A DNA stretch of 28,024 bases from an uncultured Prevotella sp. Its GTDB lineage: Bacteria; Bacteroidota; Bacteroidia; Bacteroidales; Bacteroidaceae. The stretch spans positions 1 through 28,024 of the forward strand of contig URDM01000036.1 of the NCBI GenBank assembly GCA_900546575.1. The letters run 5' to 3'. This document shows, in pieces, positions 1 through 8,014 of the stretch. The notes beneath the pieces are model-generated. The model did no database searches and was not told where the DNA came from. It saw only the letters and a program-made list of their open reading frames with translations. The stretch's first letter is position 1. Every line of letters starts with the position of its first letter. The translations under genes and the position numbers were made by a program.

Positions 1-31
1 ATTCTAATTTTTTCTATAAAACGGAAAATGA

Positions 32-1951
32 ACCATATTAGTACTGATATATATAAATAATTTAGATCATTTACTTACCAATAATAATTATACCCAGGCT
101 GAAGCCGATGCCGTAGCCAAACTGATGTTGCATTGTGGTAAAGCTGTAGAAATGGACTATGGTGAGGAATCGGGAGCCATCGTTACACCAGGCCGTCTTG
201 CCAAATACTTCGGCTATGACTCTGACCTTATGCTCGACCTTATGCGCTCGTGCTTCACTCTTGCCGAGTGGACAGCAATCATTGATAAGGAGCTTCAAGC
301 AAAACGTCCGATTCTATACAGCGGCAGAACTACAAATGGTGGTCACCAATTTGTATGCGACGGAAGCGACGGCAACGGACTCTACCATATCAATTGGGGA
401 TGGGGCGGCTATCAAGACGGCTACTTCGACATCACCATTCTTAATCCTGGTCAGGGCGGAATAGGTGCAGGAAACGTAACTGATGGCTACAACCGCAACT
501 GTAATATGATTATAGGTATACAGCCAGACAACGGCAAAGTGGACGAACCTTTAGCAGACGTGCCCTCACTTATAATAGAATACTATAACAGCGATGAATT
601 TACGTCAGGTATAGAACTGACTAAAGCCACACGCAATAATACCAAAGAAAACTTTACTATTACAATAAATGATTGTTGGGATAATATCTATTCAACAAAC
701 ATAGAATGTTTATGTGGTTATGGTATAAGCGATGGTAAAGGCGGATTCAAACTAATATCCGAAACTGAGAACATTCTAATGAACGGAACGCGATTTGGCA
801 CAATACTAACGATAAACAATCGTTTCTCGCCCAATGGCACTTATACCATATACGCCATATACAGCACCGACAACGGAAAGAAATGGAAAAAGTGTGCCTA
901 CTATTATATGCAACCATACGTTGTGAAGGCTACGGCAACCACTCTGTCGCTCGTAAAGACCCAACTCACAGCCGAGATAACAACCGACGAGACACATTAC
1001 AACGGAGTAGAAGGTACATTCGAGCTTAGTATCACCAACAATGGTGATGATGAATTTATCGGATTGATTAACGCGTACGCATCAAGCACAGCCACATGCC
1101 CTGATGATGCAATCGCACAACCATACATGACCATACCCGCCCACTCTACCGTAACACGCGAAATCGGTATCACACCAACAACCGTTGGCGATATGTACGT
1201 GTGGATTGAAGACGGAGAAAGTGGCGAAATGCTGCTGAATGCAAAGAAGTTTAATATTGAACAGTCTACGGCTCCGTCGTTTGTTCTTGAAAAAGTAGAA
1301 ACTAACGCAACCCCTAATGCATACGAATTAGAGAACGCACGTCATAATAATTATATCGTAAAGGCTCCCAGAGTGGACGATGATAAAGCTGAGTTCACAT
1401 ACTACATAAAGAACAATGGAGGAACAGCAAGTGTGAAATGTTGGACAATAGCCATAAACGCCGAAACAAATAGAGGTCCGTATACAGAAAGGACTATAAA
1501 GTTTCCGGGAAATGGCAGTGTCACAACCATATCATATTCATACACTCCGGAACAAGTCGGCAGTAATACAATGTATGGCGAAATACGTCTGTTCAATACA
1601 GAAACCCCGGAACAACGAATAAACATCACATCTAAAATACCAAACATTACATACTATTTATTGAACAATGGCATAGAAGTAGGAAGCTATGAAATGGCAG
1701 CTATATATCCCCTCGTCTACATAGCTGGCAAGCCCAACGCAATAAGCGGAGTTACGGATTCGGCTTCAAGCTACGTGATTGGTGGCACGAGCGAGATAAC
1801 AATCCTTACCGAAAAGGCAGAGCGTCTGTCGATATTCCGCATCGATGGCAGCAAGGTTTGCGACGTGATTACCGAAGCAAACACAGCCAAGCACGTGACC
1901 GTTGCACCCGGACTGTACATAGTACGAGGAAAGAAAATAGTAGTAAAATAG
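32..1951 (+). pseudogene. C10 family cysteine peptidase (streptopain/interpain-like), N-terminally truncated, with T9SS sorting tail
   Basis: The open frame follows an in-frame TGA at 29-31; its first ATG is at 125 (608 residues from there). Peptidase C10 similarity begins around 80-125 (NNNYTQAEADAVAKLM, then a DYG..ESGA motif). The catalytic-His block is present: GGHQF, with the His at 344-346, followed by YHINWGWGG and DGYF. The catalytic-Cys block, propeptide and signal peptide that family members carry upstream are absent, and frames 1 and 3 of bases 1-75 do not contain them. After the catalytic domain come beta-rich Ig-like stretches (about residues 270-560 from the ATG). The C-terminus (SEITILTEKAERLSIFRIDG ending GLYIVRGKKIVVK) resembles a type IX secretion sorting domain, so the intact ancestor was probably a surface or secreted protease. 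I read this as a broken gene; a sequencing error or a contig edge at base 1 cannot be excluded. Confidence 0.75.
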
Positions 1952-2013
1952 TACATGAAGAGCTGCAACACAGCAGTAAGATACAAGACTATAATATTTT
2001 TGTAAATTCATTA

Positions 2014-2057
2014 AAAGATAAAAACTTTTGGCATATTCGTCAAAAGTTTTTATCTTT
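2014..2057. repeat. 17-bp perfect inverted repeat (10-nt spacer) enclosing the sigma-factor promoter
   Basis: The left arm at 2014-2030 (AAAGATAAAAACTTTTG) is exactly complementary to the right arm at 2041-2057, with a 10-base spacer at 2031-2040. The left arm contains the -33 TTTG and the right arm contains most of the -7 element. No U-tract follows, so it does not look like a normal terminator. A dyad operator for a repressor or activator of the sigma gene is the simplest reading; that is inference. Confidence 0.8.
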
Positions 2058-2058
2058 G
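2027..2058 (+). promoter_or_regulatory. Bacteroidetes-type promoter for the ECF sigma factor
   Basis: TTTG at 2027-2030, a 20-bp spacer, then TATCTTTG at 2051-2058. This matches the Bacteroidetes primary-sigma consensus TTTG / TAnnTTTG. Transcription would start near 2065, leaving an untranslated leader of about 80 nt. Confidence 0.75.
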
Positions 2059-2145
2059 CATACGATAAGACATTTTAAAACAAACCATCAAAAAGCGAGA
2101 CATTTGCCTATCGGAACACATTTACTCAATCAAAAATAGAGAAAA

Positions 2146-2745
2146 ATGAAGAAAATACAGGATATGACCGACGAAGAGTTGGCATTATCATACATCGATG
2201 GGAACAACCGCGCTTTTGATTTGCTGTTGCTTCGCAATCAGTCGAACATATACTCATACATCCTTTTTATTGTACACGACCGTGAAACAACCGAAGATCT
2301 GTTTCAAGACACGTTCGTGAAGGCTATAGCATACATGCAGGACGGACGCTACACCACGTCGGGCAAGTTTGGCGGATGGCTCATGCGCATTGCCCACAAC
2401 ACCGTGATGGACTGGTATCGCAGTCTGGCACAATTCCACTTTGTCGAAGCCAACAAAGACAACGACCTCTCAAACGTCAGCGATCCGAGCTTGGTTGTAG
2501 GCAATATCGAAAACCAATACGTCAACAGTCAGACGCTGAAGGATGTGCGCCGACTGCTCGACATGCTCCCTATGATACAGCGCGAAGTAGTATATATGCG
2601 CTTCTATCAGCAGTTGTCGTTCAAGGAGATTGCCGAAACGACAAACTGTAGCATCAACACCGCTCTCGGACGCATGCGTTACGCTGTGCTAAACATGCGA
2701 CGCATGGCAAAGACATACGGTATGACACTACAGTTGTCAATATAA
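2146..2745 (+). CDS. ECF-type sigma-70 family RNA polymerase sigma factor
   Basis: 199 residues, which is normal for ECF sigma factors. Region 2 spans about residues 22-95; it includes the DRETTEDLFQDTFVKAI segment that contacts core polymerase and the GWLMRIAHNTVMDWYR segment that reads the -10 element. Region 4 spans about 135-190 (LPMIQREVVYMRFYQQLSFK followed by the helix-turn-helix EIAETTNCSINTALGRMRYA). There is no region 3 or region 1.1. No anti-sigma gene follows; the neighbour downstream is convergent trpG, so this is a single-gene unit ended by the hairpin at 2774-2817. The ATG at 2146 is preceded by A-rich sequence (GAAAA), usual in this phylum. I cannot assign a specific regulon or gene name. 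The promoter inverted repeat suggests dedicated control. Confidence 0.93.
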   Translation: MKKIQDMTDEELALSYIDGNNRAFDLLLLRNQSNIYSYILFIVHDRETTEDLFQDTFVKAIAYMQDGRYTTSGKFGGWLMRIAHNTVMDWYRSLAQFHFVEANKDNDLSNVSDPSLVVGNIENQYVNSQTLKDVRRLLDMLPMIQREVVYMRFYQQLSFKEIAETTNCSINTALGRMRYAVLNMRRMAKTYGMTLQLSI

Positions 2746-2773
2746 ATATGTAAGACAGAATTATCCGATATAC

Positions 2774-2826
2774 AGTTGGGGATTTCCTAAAATCAATGTT
2801 TTAGGAAATTCCCAACTATTGTTTTT
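2774..2826 (+). terminator. Rho-independent terminator of the sigma-factor gene, overlapping the trpG 3' end
   Basis: A 19-bp stem pairs 2774-2792 with 2799-2817 (one G.T pair), with a 6-nt loop at 2793-2798. A T5 run follows at 2822-2826 on the plus strand; no U-tract follows on the minus strand. The loop contains the trpG stop codon (2793-2795), and the right arm encodes the last trpG codons. Confidence 0.85.
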
Positions 2827-3356
2827 CCCTCAGGTGTGAGCACACTCTCGGGATGAAACTGTATGCCATGGATGTCGTACTGACGATGACGCATGGCCAT
2901 TATCTCGCCATCGTCAGACATGGCTGTCACCTCAAGGCATTCTGGCACCGAATCTTTTGCTACCACCCAACTGTGATAGCGTCCCATCATGACACGTTCG
3001 GGCAGACCTTCGAAGATGTAGTCGTTGCCCAACTGCGTTCCCTCGGTTTGCACTCCGTGATACACTTCTTTAAGATTTTCAAGACTCGCACCGAACACTT
3101 CGCCTATAGCCTGATGTCCGAGACACACGCCAAGTATAGGTTTGCGTCCTGCGTATGTACGTATCACGTCGAGCAGCAAGCCCGCTTCTGACGGTATACC
3201 GGGTCCGGGACTTAGTACAATCTTGTCGTACTGCTCCAAATCCTTCAACTCGAACTTATCATTGCGAACCACCGTAACCTCCGCTCCCAGCTCTTTCAGC
3301 AGGTGAGAGAGGTTGTATGTGAACGAGTCGTAGTTGTCTATAATCACTATTTTCAT
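2793..3356 (-). CDS. trpG: Anthranilate synthase component II (glutamine amidotransferase)
   Basis: 187 residues, the standard length for a stand-alone TrpG. It releases ammonia from glutamine for TrpE, which makes anthranilate from chorismate. The class I amidotransferase triad is visible: the nucleophile Cys78 in GVCLGHQAI, and His168 and Glu170 in IHGIQFHPES. The oxyanion region SPGPGIPSEAG lies at 49-59. The start codon overlaps the trpE stop as ATGA (3353-3356), the classic arrangement for translational coupling of the two subunits. It is the last gene of the trp operon, and its final codons sit inside the terminator hairpin of the convergent sigma gene. Pabc-type dual use (TrpG/PabA) is possible, but the trpE neighbour argues for anthranilate synthesis. 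Confidence 0.97.
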   Translation of the reverse strand: MKIVIIDNYDSFTYNLSHLLKELGAEVTVVRNDKFELKDLEQYDKIVLSPGPGIPSEAGLLLDVIRTYAGRKPILGVCLGHQAIGEVFGASLENLKEVYHGVQTEGTQLGNDYIFEGLPERVMMGRYHSWVVAKDSVPECLEVTAMSDDGEIMAMRHRQYDIHGIQFHPESVLTPEGKTIVGNFLKH

Positions 3357-4747
3357 TTCTCAGCTTCTTTTATTGCTTTTCTTAATGCTCCTAATTTGTT
3401 GTTTACTTCCTGCAGTTCATACTCAACGTTGCTCTTAGCCACAATGCCACCGCCAGCCTGAAACCACAGTTCGCCGCCACGGCTTACAAACGTGCGTATA
3501 GTAATGGCCTGGTTCAGATTGCCGTTCAGTCCGATAAATCCTACGCATCCGCCATAAGCGCCGCGGTTGTGAGGTTCGAGTTCGGAGATAATCTGCATTG
3601 CACGCACCTTGGGCGCACCCGACAACGTGCCAGCAGGGAACGTATCGATGAATGTCTTTACGGCATCTGCCCCCTCGTCAAGTTGTCCGCTGACACGGCT
3701 TACGAGATGCACCACGTGCGAGTAATACTGCAAATCCTTGTAGAAATCAACCTTAACGTCGTGGCAGTTGCGCGAGAGATCGTTGCGTGCGAGGTCAACC
3801 AGCATCACATGTTCGGCATTCTCCTTAGGGTCATTGCGCAGGAACTCGGCAGCACGGCGGTCGGCATCGGCATCGCCCGTGCGTCGTGTAGTGCCCGCAA
3901 TGGGGTCGATATAAGCCTTACGGTTCTCTATACGGCAGTGAGTTTCGGGTGAAGAGCCGAATATGCGGAATCCTCCGAAGTCGAAATAGAACAGATAAGG
4001 ACTGGGGTTGATGCTGCGCAACGTGCGGTAGAGCTTGAAGTCGTCGCCCTCAAAATGCTGTATGAAGCGGCGCGAAATGACCACCTGAAACACGTCGCCA
4101 CGCAGACAGTGCTGTATTCCGCGTCGTATGTTGGCACGATGCTCGTCGTCGGTGAGTGGCGAAGTACACTCGCCTACTGCACGAAATCCGTAGTCCTGAC
4201 CCACAGCCGAATCGAGCGACTGCTTCATAGCATCAAGAGCATCGTCGCCACCGAGTGTGACGAGCGTCATACGACTGTTGAAATGGTCGATAACGACAAT
4301 GTCCCTATACATTATATATAATATGTCGGGCGCATCGTTCTCCTTTTGCGTCTCGTCCTTCACGTCGATATGCTCAAAGTAGCGCACCGCATTGAACGTG
4401 GTATATCCGAACAATCCGAACACATCCGAATGTTCGCCACTGATGTCGAAGTGCTGCATAAACTCGTTGATGGCAACATCGCAGGTATAGTCATCATCGA
4501 TGTTGCGACGCAATACGCTACCGCCTGGCAGCGAGAATGTAGCCACTCCATGGCCAATAGCAATGCTGCCTATGGGATGAGTGGCTACAAACGAGCGGCT
4601 ACTCGACCGGTCGTGATAGTCGCTACACTCCATCAACGCACTCTGCACGCCACGATAGCGCATGCGCATATACACCGAAACGGGTGTGTACATGTCGGCG
4701 AGCATGTCGCACGACATGGTCGTGTATTTGAATTTAGAAGTTTCCAT
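3353..4747 (-). CDS. trpE: Anthranilate synthase component I
   Basis: 464 residues from the ATG at 4747. A longer open frame runs up to 4801, but it lies deep inside trpB and its extra residues do not look like TrpE. The N-terminal domain (about 1-180) carries the tryptophan feedback site: here LMEC-x10-S (residues 38-52), where enteric TrpE has LLES-x10-S. The C-terminal chorismate-binding domain (about 190-460) has SSPETH, the IAGTTRRTG motif, DLARNDLSRN, the FPAGTLSGAPKVRAM motif and GGCVGFIGLNG, all typical. The start overlaps the end of trpB by 14 nt and the stop overlaps the trpG start by 4 nt, so B-E-G is a tightly coupled block. It catalyses chorismate plus ammonia to anthranilate and pyruvate. 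Confidence 0.96.
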   Translation of the reverse strand: METSKFKYTTMSCDMLADMYTPVSVYMRMRYRGVQSALMECSDYHDRSSSRSFVATHPIGSIAIGHGVATFSLPGGSVLRRNIDDDYTCDVAINEFMQHFDISGEHSDVFGLFGYTTFNAVRYFEHIDVKDETQKENDAPDILYIMYRDIVVIDHFNSRMTLVTLGGDDALDAMKQSLDSAVGQDYGFRAVGECTSPLTDDEHRANIRRGIQHCLRGDVFQVVISRRFIQHFEGDDFKLYRTLRSINPSPYLFYFDFGGFRIFGSSPETHCRIENRKAYIDPIAGTTRRTGDADADRRAAEFLRNDPKENAEHVMLVDLARNDLSRNCHDVKVDFYKDLQYYSHVVHLVSRVSGQLDEGADAVKTFIDTFPAGTLSGAPKVRAMQIISELEPHNRGAYGGCVGFIGLNGNLNQAITIRTFVSRGGELWFQAGGGIVAKSNVEYELQEVNNKLGALRKAIKEAEK

Positions 4748-5936
4748 ATTCGCCAGCCATTTGCTTGTTATTGAGATAAGTCTCCACATCCTTGTCGCCA
4801 CGACCGCTCACGGTGAGCACCACCACATCGTCCTTCTTGAACTTTAGGTGCTGCAACGCAGCAATGGCGTGTGCCGACTCTATGGCAGGGATAATGCCCT
4901 CCATACGGGTGAGTTCGTATCCGGCGCGAATAGCCTCGTCGTCCTTAATGGCCAGAACGTCGATGCGTCCCTGCTGAGCAAGATTGGCATGCATAGGACC
5001 AATGCCCGGATAGTCCAAACCGGCAGAAATGGTGAACGCCTCCTTTATCTGTCCGTCATCAGTCTGCATCACCATGGTGCGCGCACCATGAATGATGCCC
5101 TCCTTGCCGCAATGTATCGTGGCAGCGGTGTAGTCGGTGTCGATGCCATGACCGGCTGCTTCAGCCAGCACCATCTTCACCTTCGGATTGTCAACATAGT
5201 GGTATATCGTTCCGGCGGCATTGCTTCCGCCACCAATGCAAGCCACGAGGCAGTCGGGATAGTCGCGACCTACCTTCTCCTGAAGCTGCCATTTCAGTTC
5301 TTCGGAGATAACACTCTGCATACGAGCCACAATGTCGGGATAGGGATGCGGGCCCATTGTCGAGCCAACAATGTAGAATGTGTCCTGCGGATGACAACAC
5401 CAGTCGCGTATAGCCTCCGAACATGCGTCGCTGAGAGTCATGTTGCCAGTAGTGACGGGATGCACTTTGGCCCCAAGCATACGCATACGCTCTACATTGG
5501 TGTGCTGGCGCTCGACATCGGTCTTGCCCATAAACACCTCGCACTCCATATCCATCAATGCGCAGACTGTAGCAGTAGCCACTCCGTGCTGTCCGGCTCC
5601 GGTCTCGGCAATGATGCGTGTCTTGCCCATCTTCTTAGCCATCAGAATCTGTCCGATGGTGTTGTTGATCTTGTGCGCACCCGTATGGTTGAGGTCTTCA
5701 CGCTTCAGATAGAGCTGACATCCGTACTTCTCGCTCATACGACGGGCGTAATACAGCGGCGAAGGGCGACCTACGTAGTCGCGCAAGAGTGCGCGATACT
5801 CGTTCTTGAACTCCTCGCTCTCGATGATTGGGATGTAAGCCTCCTGCAAGTCGGTAACGCACTTGTGCAGAATCTCAGGTATGTAGGCGCCGCCGAAGCG
5901 GCCGTAAAATCCGTTTTTAGGTTTTGCTAATGTCAT
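4734..5936 (-). CDS. trpB: Tryptophan synthase beta chain
   Basis: 400 residues, standard for TrpB1. It condenses indole with serine using pyridoxal phosphate. Visible motifs are the N-terminal GFYGRFGGAYIPE, the PLP-lysine motif KREDLNHTGAHKINN (Lys89, equivalent to enteric Lys87), the AETGAGQHGVA segment that holds the catalytic Glu, the phosphate loop GGGSNAAG, and SAGLDYPGIGP. These identify the normal TrpA-dependent beta chain rather than TrpB2. The ATG at 5936 follows a 215-bp gap holding a palindromic repeat; downstream, trpE begins 14 nt before the trpB stop. Being next to trpA in transcription order (A then B) is the reverse of the enteric order. Confidence 0.97.
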   Translation of the reverse strand: MTLAKPKNGFYGRFGGAYIPEILHKCVTDLQEAYIPIIESEEFKNEYRALLRDYVGRPSPLYYARRMSEKYGCQLYLKREDLNHTGAHKINNTIGQILMAKKMGKTRIIAETGAGQHGVATATVCALMDMECEVFMGKTDVERQHTNVERMRMLGAKVHPVTTGNMTLSDACSEAIRDWCCHPQDTFYIVGSTMGPHPYPDIVARMQSVISEELKWQLQEKVGRDYPDCLVACIGGGSNAAGTIYHYVDNPKVKMVLAEAAGHGIDTDYTAATIHCGKEGIIHGARTMVMQTDDGQIKEAFTISAGLDYPGIGPMHANLAQQGRIDVLAIKDDEAIRAGYELTRMEGIIPAIESAHAIAALQHLKFKKDDVVVLTVSGRGDKDVETYLNNKQMAGEYGNF

Positions 5937-5960
5937 AATATTTTGTGTTTTTATTATTAC

Positions 5961-6129
5961 TGAACTTTAGCAAGTTCAGAGAATTCAGAAGTTAAAGAAG
6001 TTAGCGCTCCCTATGGTCGCTAGAATTTATAGCCATTACTCTTTTTGCTGAATATTCAGCTATAAGACATACGGCTTTAAATTCTATAACTTCTTTAAAT
6101 TCTATAACTTCTGAACTTGCGAAAGTTCA
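5961..6129. repeat. Palindrome-ended repeat element, copy 1 (between trpA and trpB)
   Basis: About 169 bp. The ends are near-perfect inverted copies: TGAACTTTAGCAAGTTCA at 5961-5978 and TGAACTTGCGAAAGTTCA at 6112-6129 (17 of 18 complementary), and each end is itself nearly palindromic. Inside are purine-rich AGTTAAAGAAGTTA strings facing their pyrimidine-rich complements, and a GGTCGCTAG segment. It closely resembles the element at 6953-7118 in the same orientation. No coding capacity is seen. Confidence 0.8.
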
Positions 6130-6151
6130 ATTATTATATAATAAGGTGTAA

Positions 6152-6928
6152 TTACTTCTTCAATGCATCGAACAACTGGCTGAGTGCCTCGTCGGCATTG
6201 CCTGTGGCACGAAGCAGAGTGACGAACTTGCTGCCTATGATGGCACCAGCGGCATTGTTCTGCGCGCTTTCGAGCGTCTGGCGGTTGCTGATGCCGAATC
6301 CTATCATGCGCGGATTGTGCAGATTCATGGCATTGATGCGCTGGAAGTACTGCTGCTTGGCTTCGTCGAAATTCTGCTGCGCACCGGTTATACTTGCCGA
6401 ACTTACCATATAGATAAATCCGTCGGTGTGACGGTCGATAAATCGGATGCGCTCTTCAGATGTCTCTGGCGTTATCATCATGACGCAACGCAGATTGTAG
6501 CGGTCGGCAAGGGGCTTTATCTCATTAAGATAGTCGTCGAACGGAAGGTCGGGAATGATGAATCCCGAAACGCCGCACTCTACACAACGCTGGCAGAAGC
6601 GTTCATATCCGTAGTGCATGATGACATTGAGATAGCCCATAAGCACCAGCGGGATATTCACCTGCGACTTGATTGCGTCAAGCTGACCGAAAAGCGTTTC
6701 GAGCGTCATGCCGTTCTTCAGTGCAACGGTTCCCGCACTCTGTATCACCGGACCGTCAGCCAGAGGGTCGCTGAATGGTATTCCCACCTCAATCATGTCT
6801 ATGCCGTGGCGCTGCATGGCGAGTATTACGTCGGCAGTCATGTCCTTTTCGGGACATCCCGCACAGAAATACAGCGACAATAGCTTGCGGTCGCCACGCT
6901 CTGAAAACAATCTGTTTATCTTATTCAT
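6152..6928 (-). CDS. trpA: Tryptophan synthase alpha chain
   Basis: 258 residues, close to the usual 255-270. It cleaves indole-3-glycerol phosphate to indole and glyceraldehyde 3-phosphate in complex with TrpB. Catalytic Glu47 is in MIEVGIPFSDPLADGP and catalytic Asp58 is in the ADGP of the same motif. The phosphate site is formed by GFGISNRQT and the GAIIGSK segment near the C-terminus, and the flexible loop-6 region is present (MVSSASITGAQ, where many TrpAs have SRxGVTG). The ATG at 6928 has no Shine-Dalgarno. It is separated from trpF (204 bp) and trpB (215 bp) by two copies of the same repeat element. Confidence 0.97.
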   Translation of the reverse strand: MNKINRLFSERGDRKLLSLYFCAGCPEKDMTADVILAMQRHGIDMIEVGIPFSDPLADGPVIQSAGTVALKNGMTLETLFGQLDAIKSQVNIPLVLMGYLNVIMHYGYERFCQRCVECGVSGFIIPDLPFDDYLNEIKPLADRYNLRCVMMITPETSEERIRFIDRHTDGFIYMVSSASITGAQQNFDEAKQQYFQRINAMNLHNPRMIGFGISNRQTLESAQNNAAGAIIGSKFVTLLRATGNADEALSQLFDALKK

Positions 6929-6952
6929 ATCCTATGTTTTTTATTTTTTATT

Positions 6953-7118
6953 TAAGTTTCGCAAGCGAAAGTAGTTAAGAAGTTAAGGAGTCATCGCGCC
7001 CTTCGGTCGCTAAGGAGTTAAGCCATTAGTTTTTTTTCTTAATTTATAGCTTTAAAAGCATTTGGCTTAACTTCTTAACTCCTTTAACTACTGAATTCTC
7101 TGAACTTGCGAAAGTTCA
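6953..7118. repeat. Palindrome-ended repeat element, copy 2 (between trpF and trpA)
   Basis: About 166 bp. The right end (7101-7118) is an exact copy of the 18-mer TGAACTTGCGAAAGTTCA found at 6112-6129. The left end (TTTCGCAAGCGAAA at 6957-6970) is a related, diverged palindrome. The interior shares with copy 1 the order AGTTAAGAAGTTA, GGTCGCTA and AGCCATTA, then complementary TTAACTTCTTAACT strings. Same orientation as copy 1, so it would form a long hairpin in the trp mRNA. Confidence 0.78.
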
Positions 7119-7132
7119 GTTTTTTAGATTAT

Positions 7133-7840
7133 CTATATATTGAGCAATCGCCCTATGAACTCTTCGAGCAACCTGACATCCTTAACAGCCGGCTCCGTCT
7201 CAAACCTCGAATTAAGGTCGACTCCTGCAAACTGCTTATGACTTACCGCCTTGATGCGTTCGGCATCGTCCGGCCCTATGCCTCCGCTCAGCAGGAATGG
7301 CACTGTGCCTTGATAGCTGTCGAGCAGCGACCAGTCGAACTGCATGCCGCTTCCGCCATAACCCGTACACTTGGTGTCGAAGACAAACATGTCGACCAAG
7401 CCCTCGTACTGTGCGCAACGTGCAATGTCGTCGGCAGAGGCTATGCTCATAGCCTTGAATATCTTCAGTTCAGGACGTATGTCGGGCACTATGGTAGAAC
7501 GCAGATTGCGTATGAACGTGGGCGACTCGGAGCCGTGCAACTGAACTGCGTCAAGCTTGAAAGCCACTACATGCGTAATGATGTCCTGCACCGTAGCATC
7601 GACAAACACCCCCACTCTATCAATGTGGCGCATCTGACTGGCATCGGTGGCATGGCTCATGTCGGCATCAGCAAGGTCGGGCATGAGTCCGGTGCGCACA
7701 CGCTTCATGTCGACATAGCGGCTGCTTTTGGGATAGAATATAAATCCCATGTAGTCGATGGGCAGCTGGGCCACGGCACGTATGTTGTCGGGCTGGCGCA
7801 TTCCGCACACCTTAATAAGTGGTTTAATCATATTGCTCAT
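7133..7840 (-). CDS. trpF: Phosphoribosylanthranilate isomerase
   Basis: 235 residues; most TrpF proteins are about 200-215. It performs the Amadori rearrangement of phosphoribosylanthranilate to CdRP. The catalytic Cys12 (IKVCGMR) and Asp155 (FVFDTKC) are both present, with the VQLHGSE strand and phosphate-binding LSGGIGPDDA. The extra length lies mostly around residues 45-75, in a loop between YPKSSRYVD and RVGVFVDA. The ATG at 7840 was taken as start; Met4 is an alternative. It is an independent single-domain enzyme, not fused to TrpC as in enterics. Upstream is a 174-bp gap filled by a five-unit tandem repeat. Confidence 0.95.
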   Translation of the reverse strand: MSNMIKPLIKVCGMRQPDNIRAVAQLPIDYMGFIFYPKSSRYVDMKRVRTGLMPDLADADMSHATDASQMRHIDRVGVFVDATVQDIITHVVAFKLDAVQLHGSESPTFIRNLRSTIVPDIRPELKIFKAMSIASADDIARCAQYEGLVDMFVFDTKCTGYGGSGMQFDWSLLDSYQGTVPFLLSGGIGPDDAERIKAVSHKQFAGVDLNSRFETEPAVKDVRLLEEFIGRLLNI

Positions 7841-7889
7841 TTTATGATTTGTATTACGTTGATTTTCAGTGATTTATATCTTGCCTTCA

Positions 7890-7999
7890 AAAAGGGGTCC
7901 TTTTGCATTGTAAAAGGAGTCCTTTTGGAGTGCAAAAGGGGTCCTTTTGGAGTGCTAAAGTTGTCCTTTTGGAGTGCAAAAGGAGTCCTTTCGGAAACG
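7890..7999. repeat. Five exact-length tandem copies of a 22-bp repeat (trpC-trpF gap)
   Basis: Units lie at 7890-7911, 7912-7933, 7934-7955, 7956-7977 and 7978-7999, each 22 bp with no spacers. The common unit is AAAAGGnGTCCTTTTGGAGT plus GC; its AAAGGA..TCCTTT core is palindromic, so each unit can fold alone. The first and last units are the most diverged. A 22-bp period is not a multiple of 3, so this is not a coding repeat. There are no unique spacers, so it is not CRISPR. Confidence 0.92.
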
Positions 8000-8014
8000 G
8001 CATGTTCTGCACCG

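Noticed and set aside
1858..2139. 93-codon frame over the peptidase end and sigma promoter
   Set aside because: It crosses the promoter and the inverted repeat, and the predicted residues look random.
4748..4801. Upstream extension of trpE
   Set aside because: The extra 18 residues come from the trpB 3' end read in another frame; TrpE homology starts at the ATG at 4747.
4848..5930. 360-residue open frame on the plus strand opposite trpB
   Set aside because: It lies entirely within the well-supported trpB gene and its residues (many His, Val, Arg) mirror trpB codons. No family motif is visible.
7890..7999. CRISPR array
   Set aside because: The repeats are contiguous with no unique spacers, and no cas genes are nearby.
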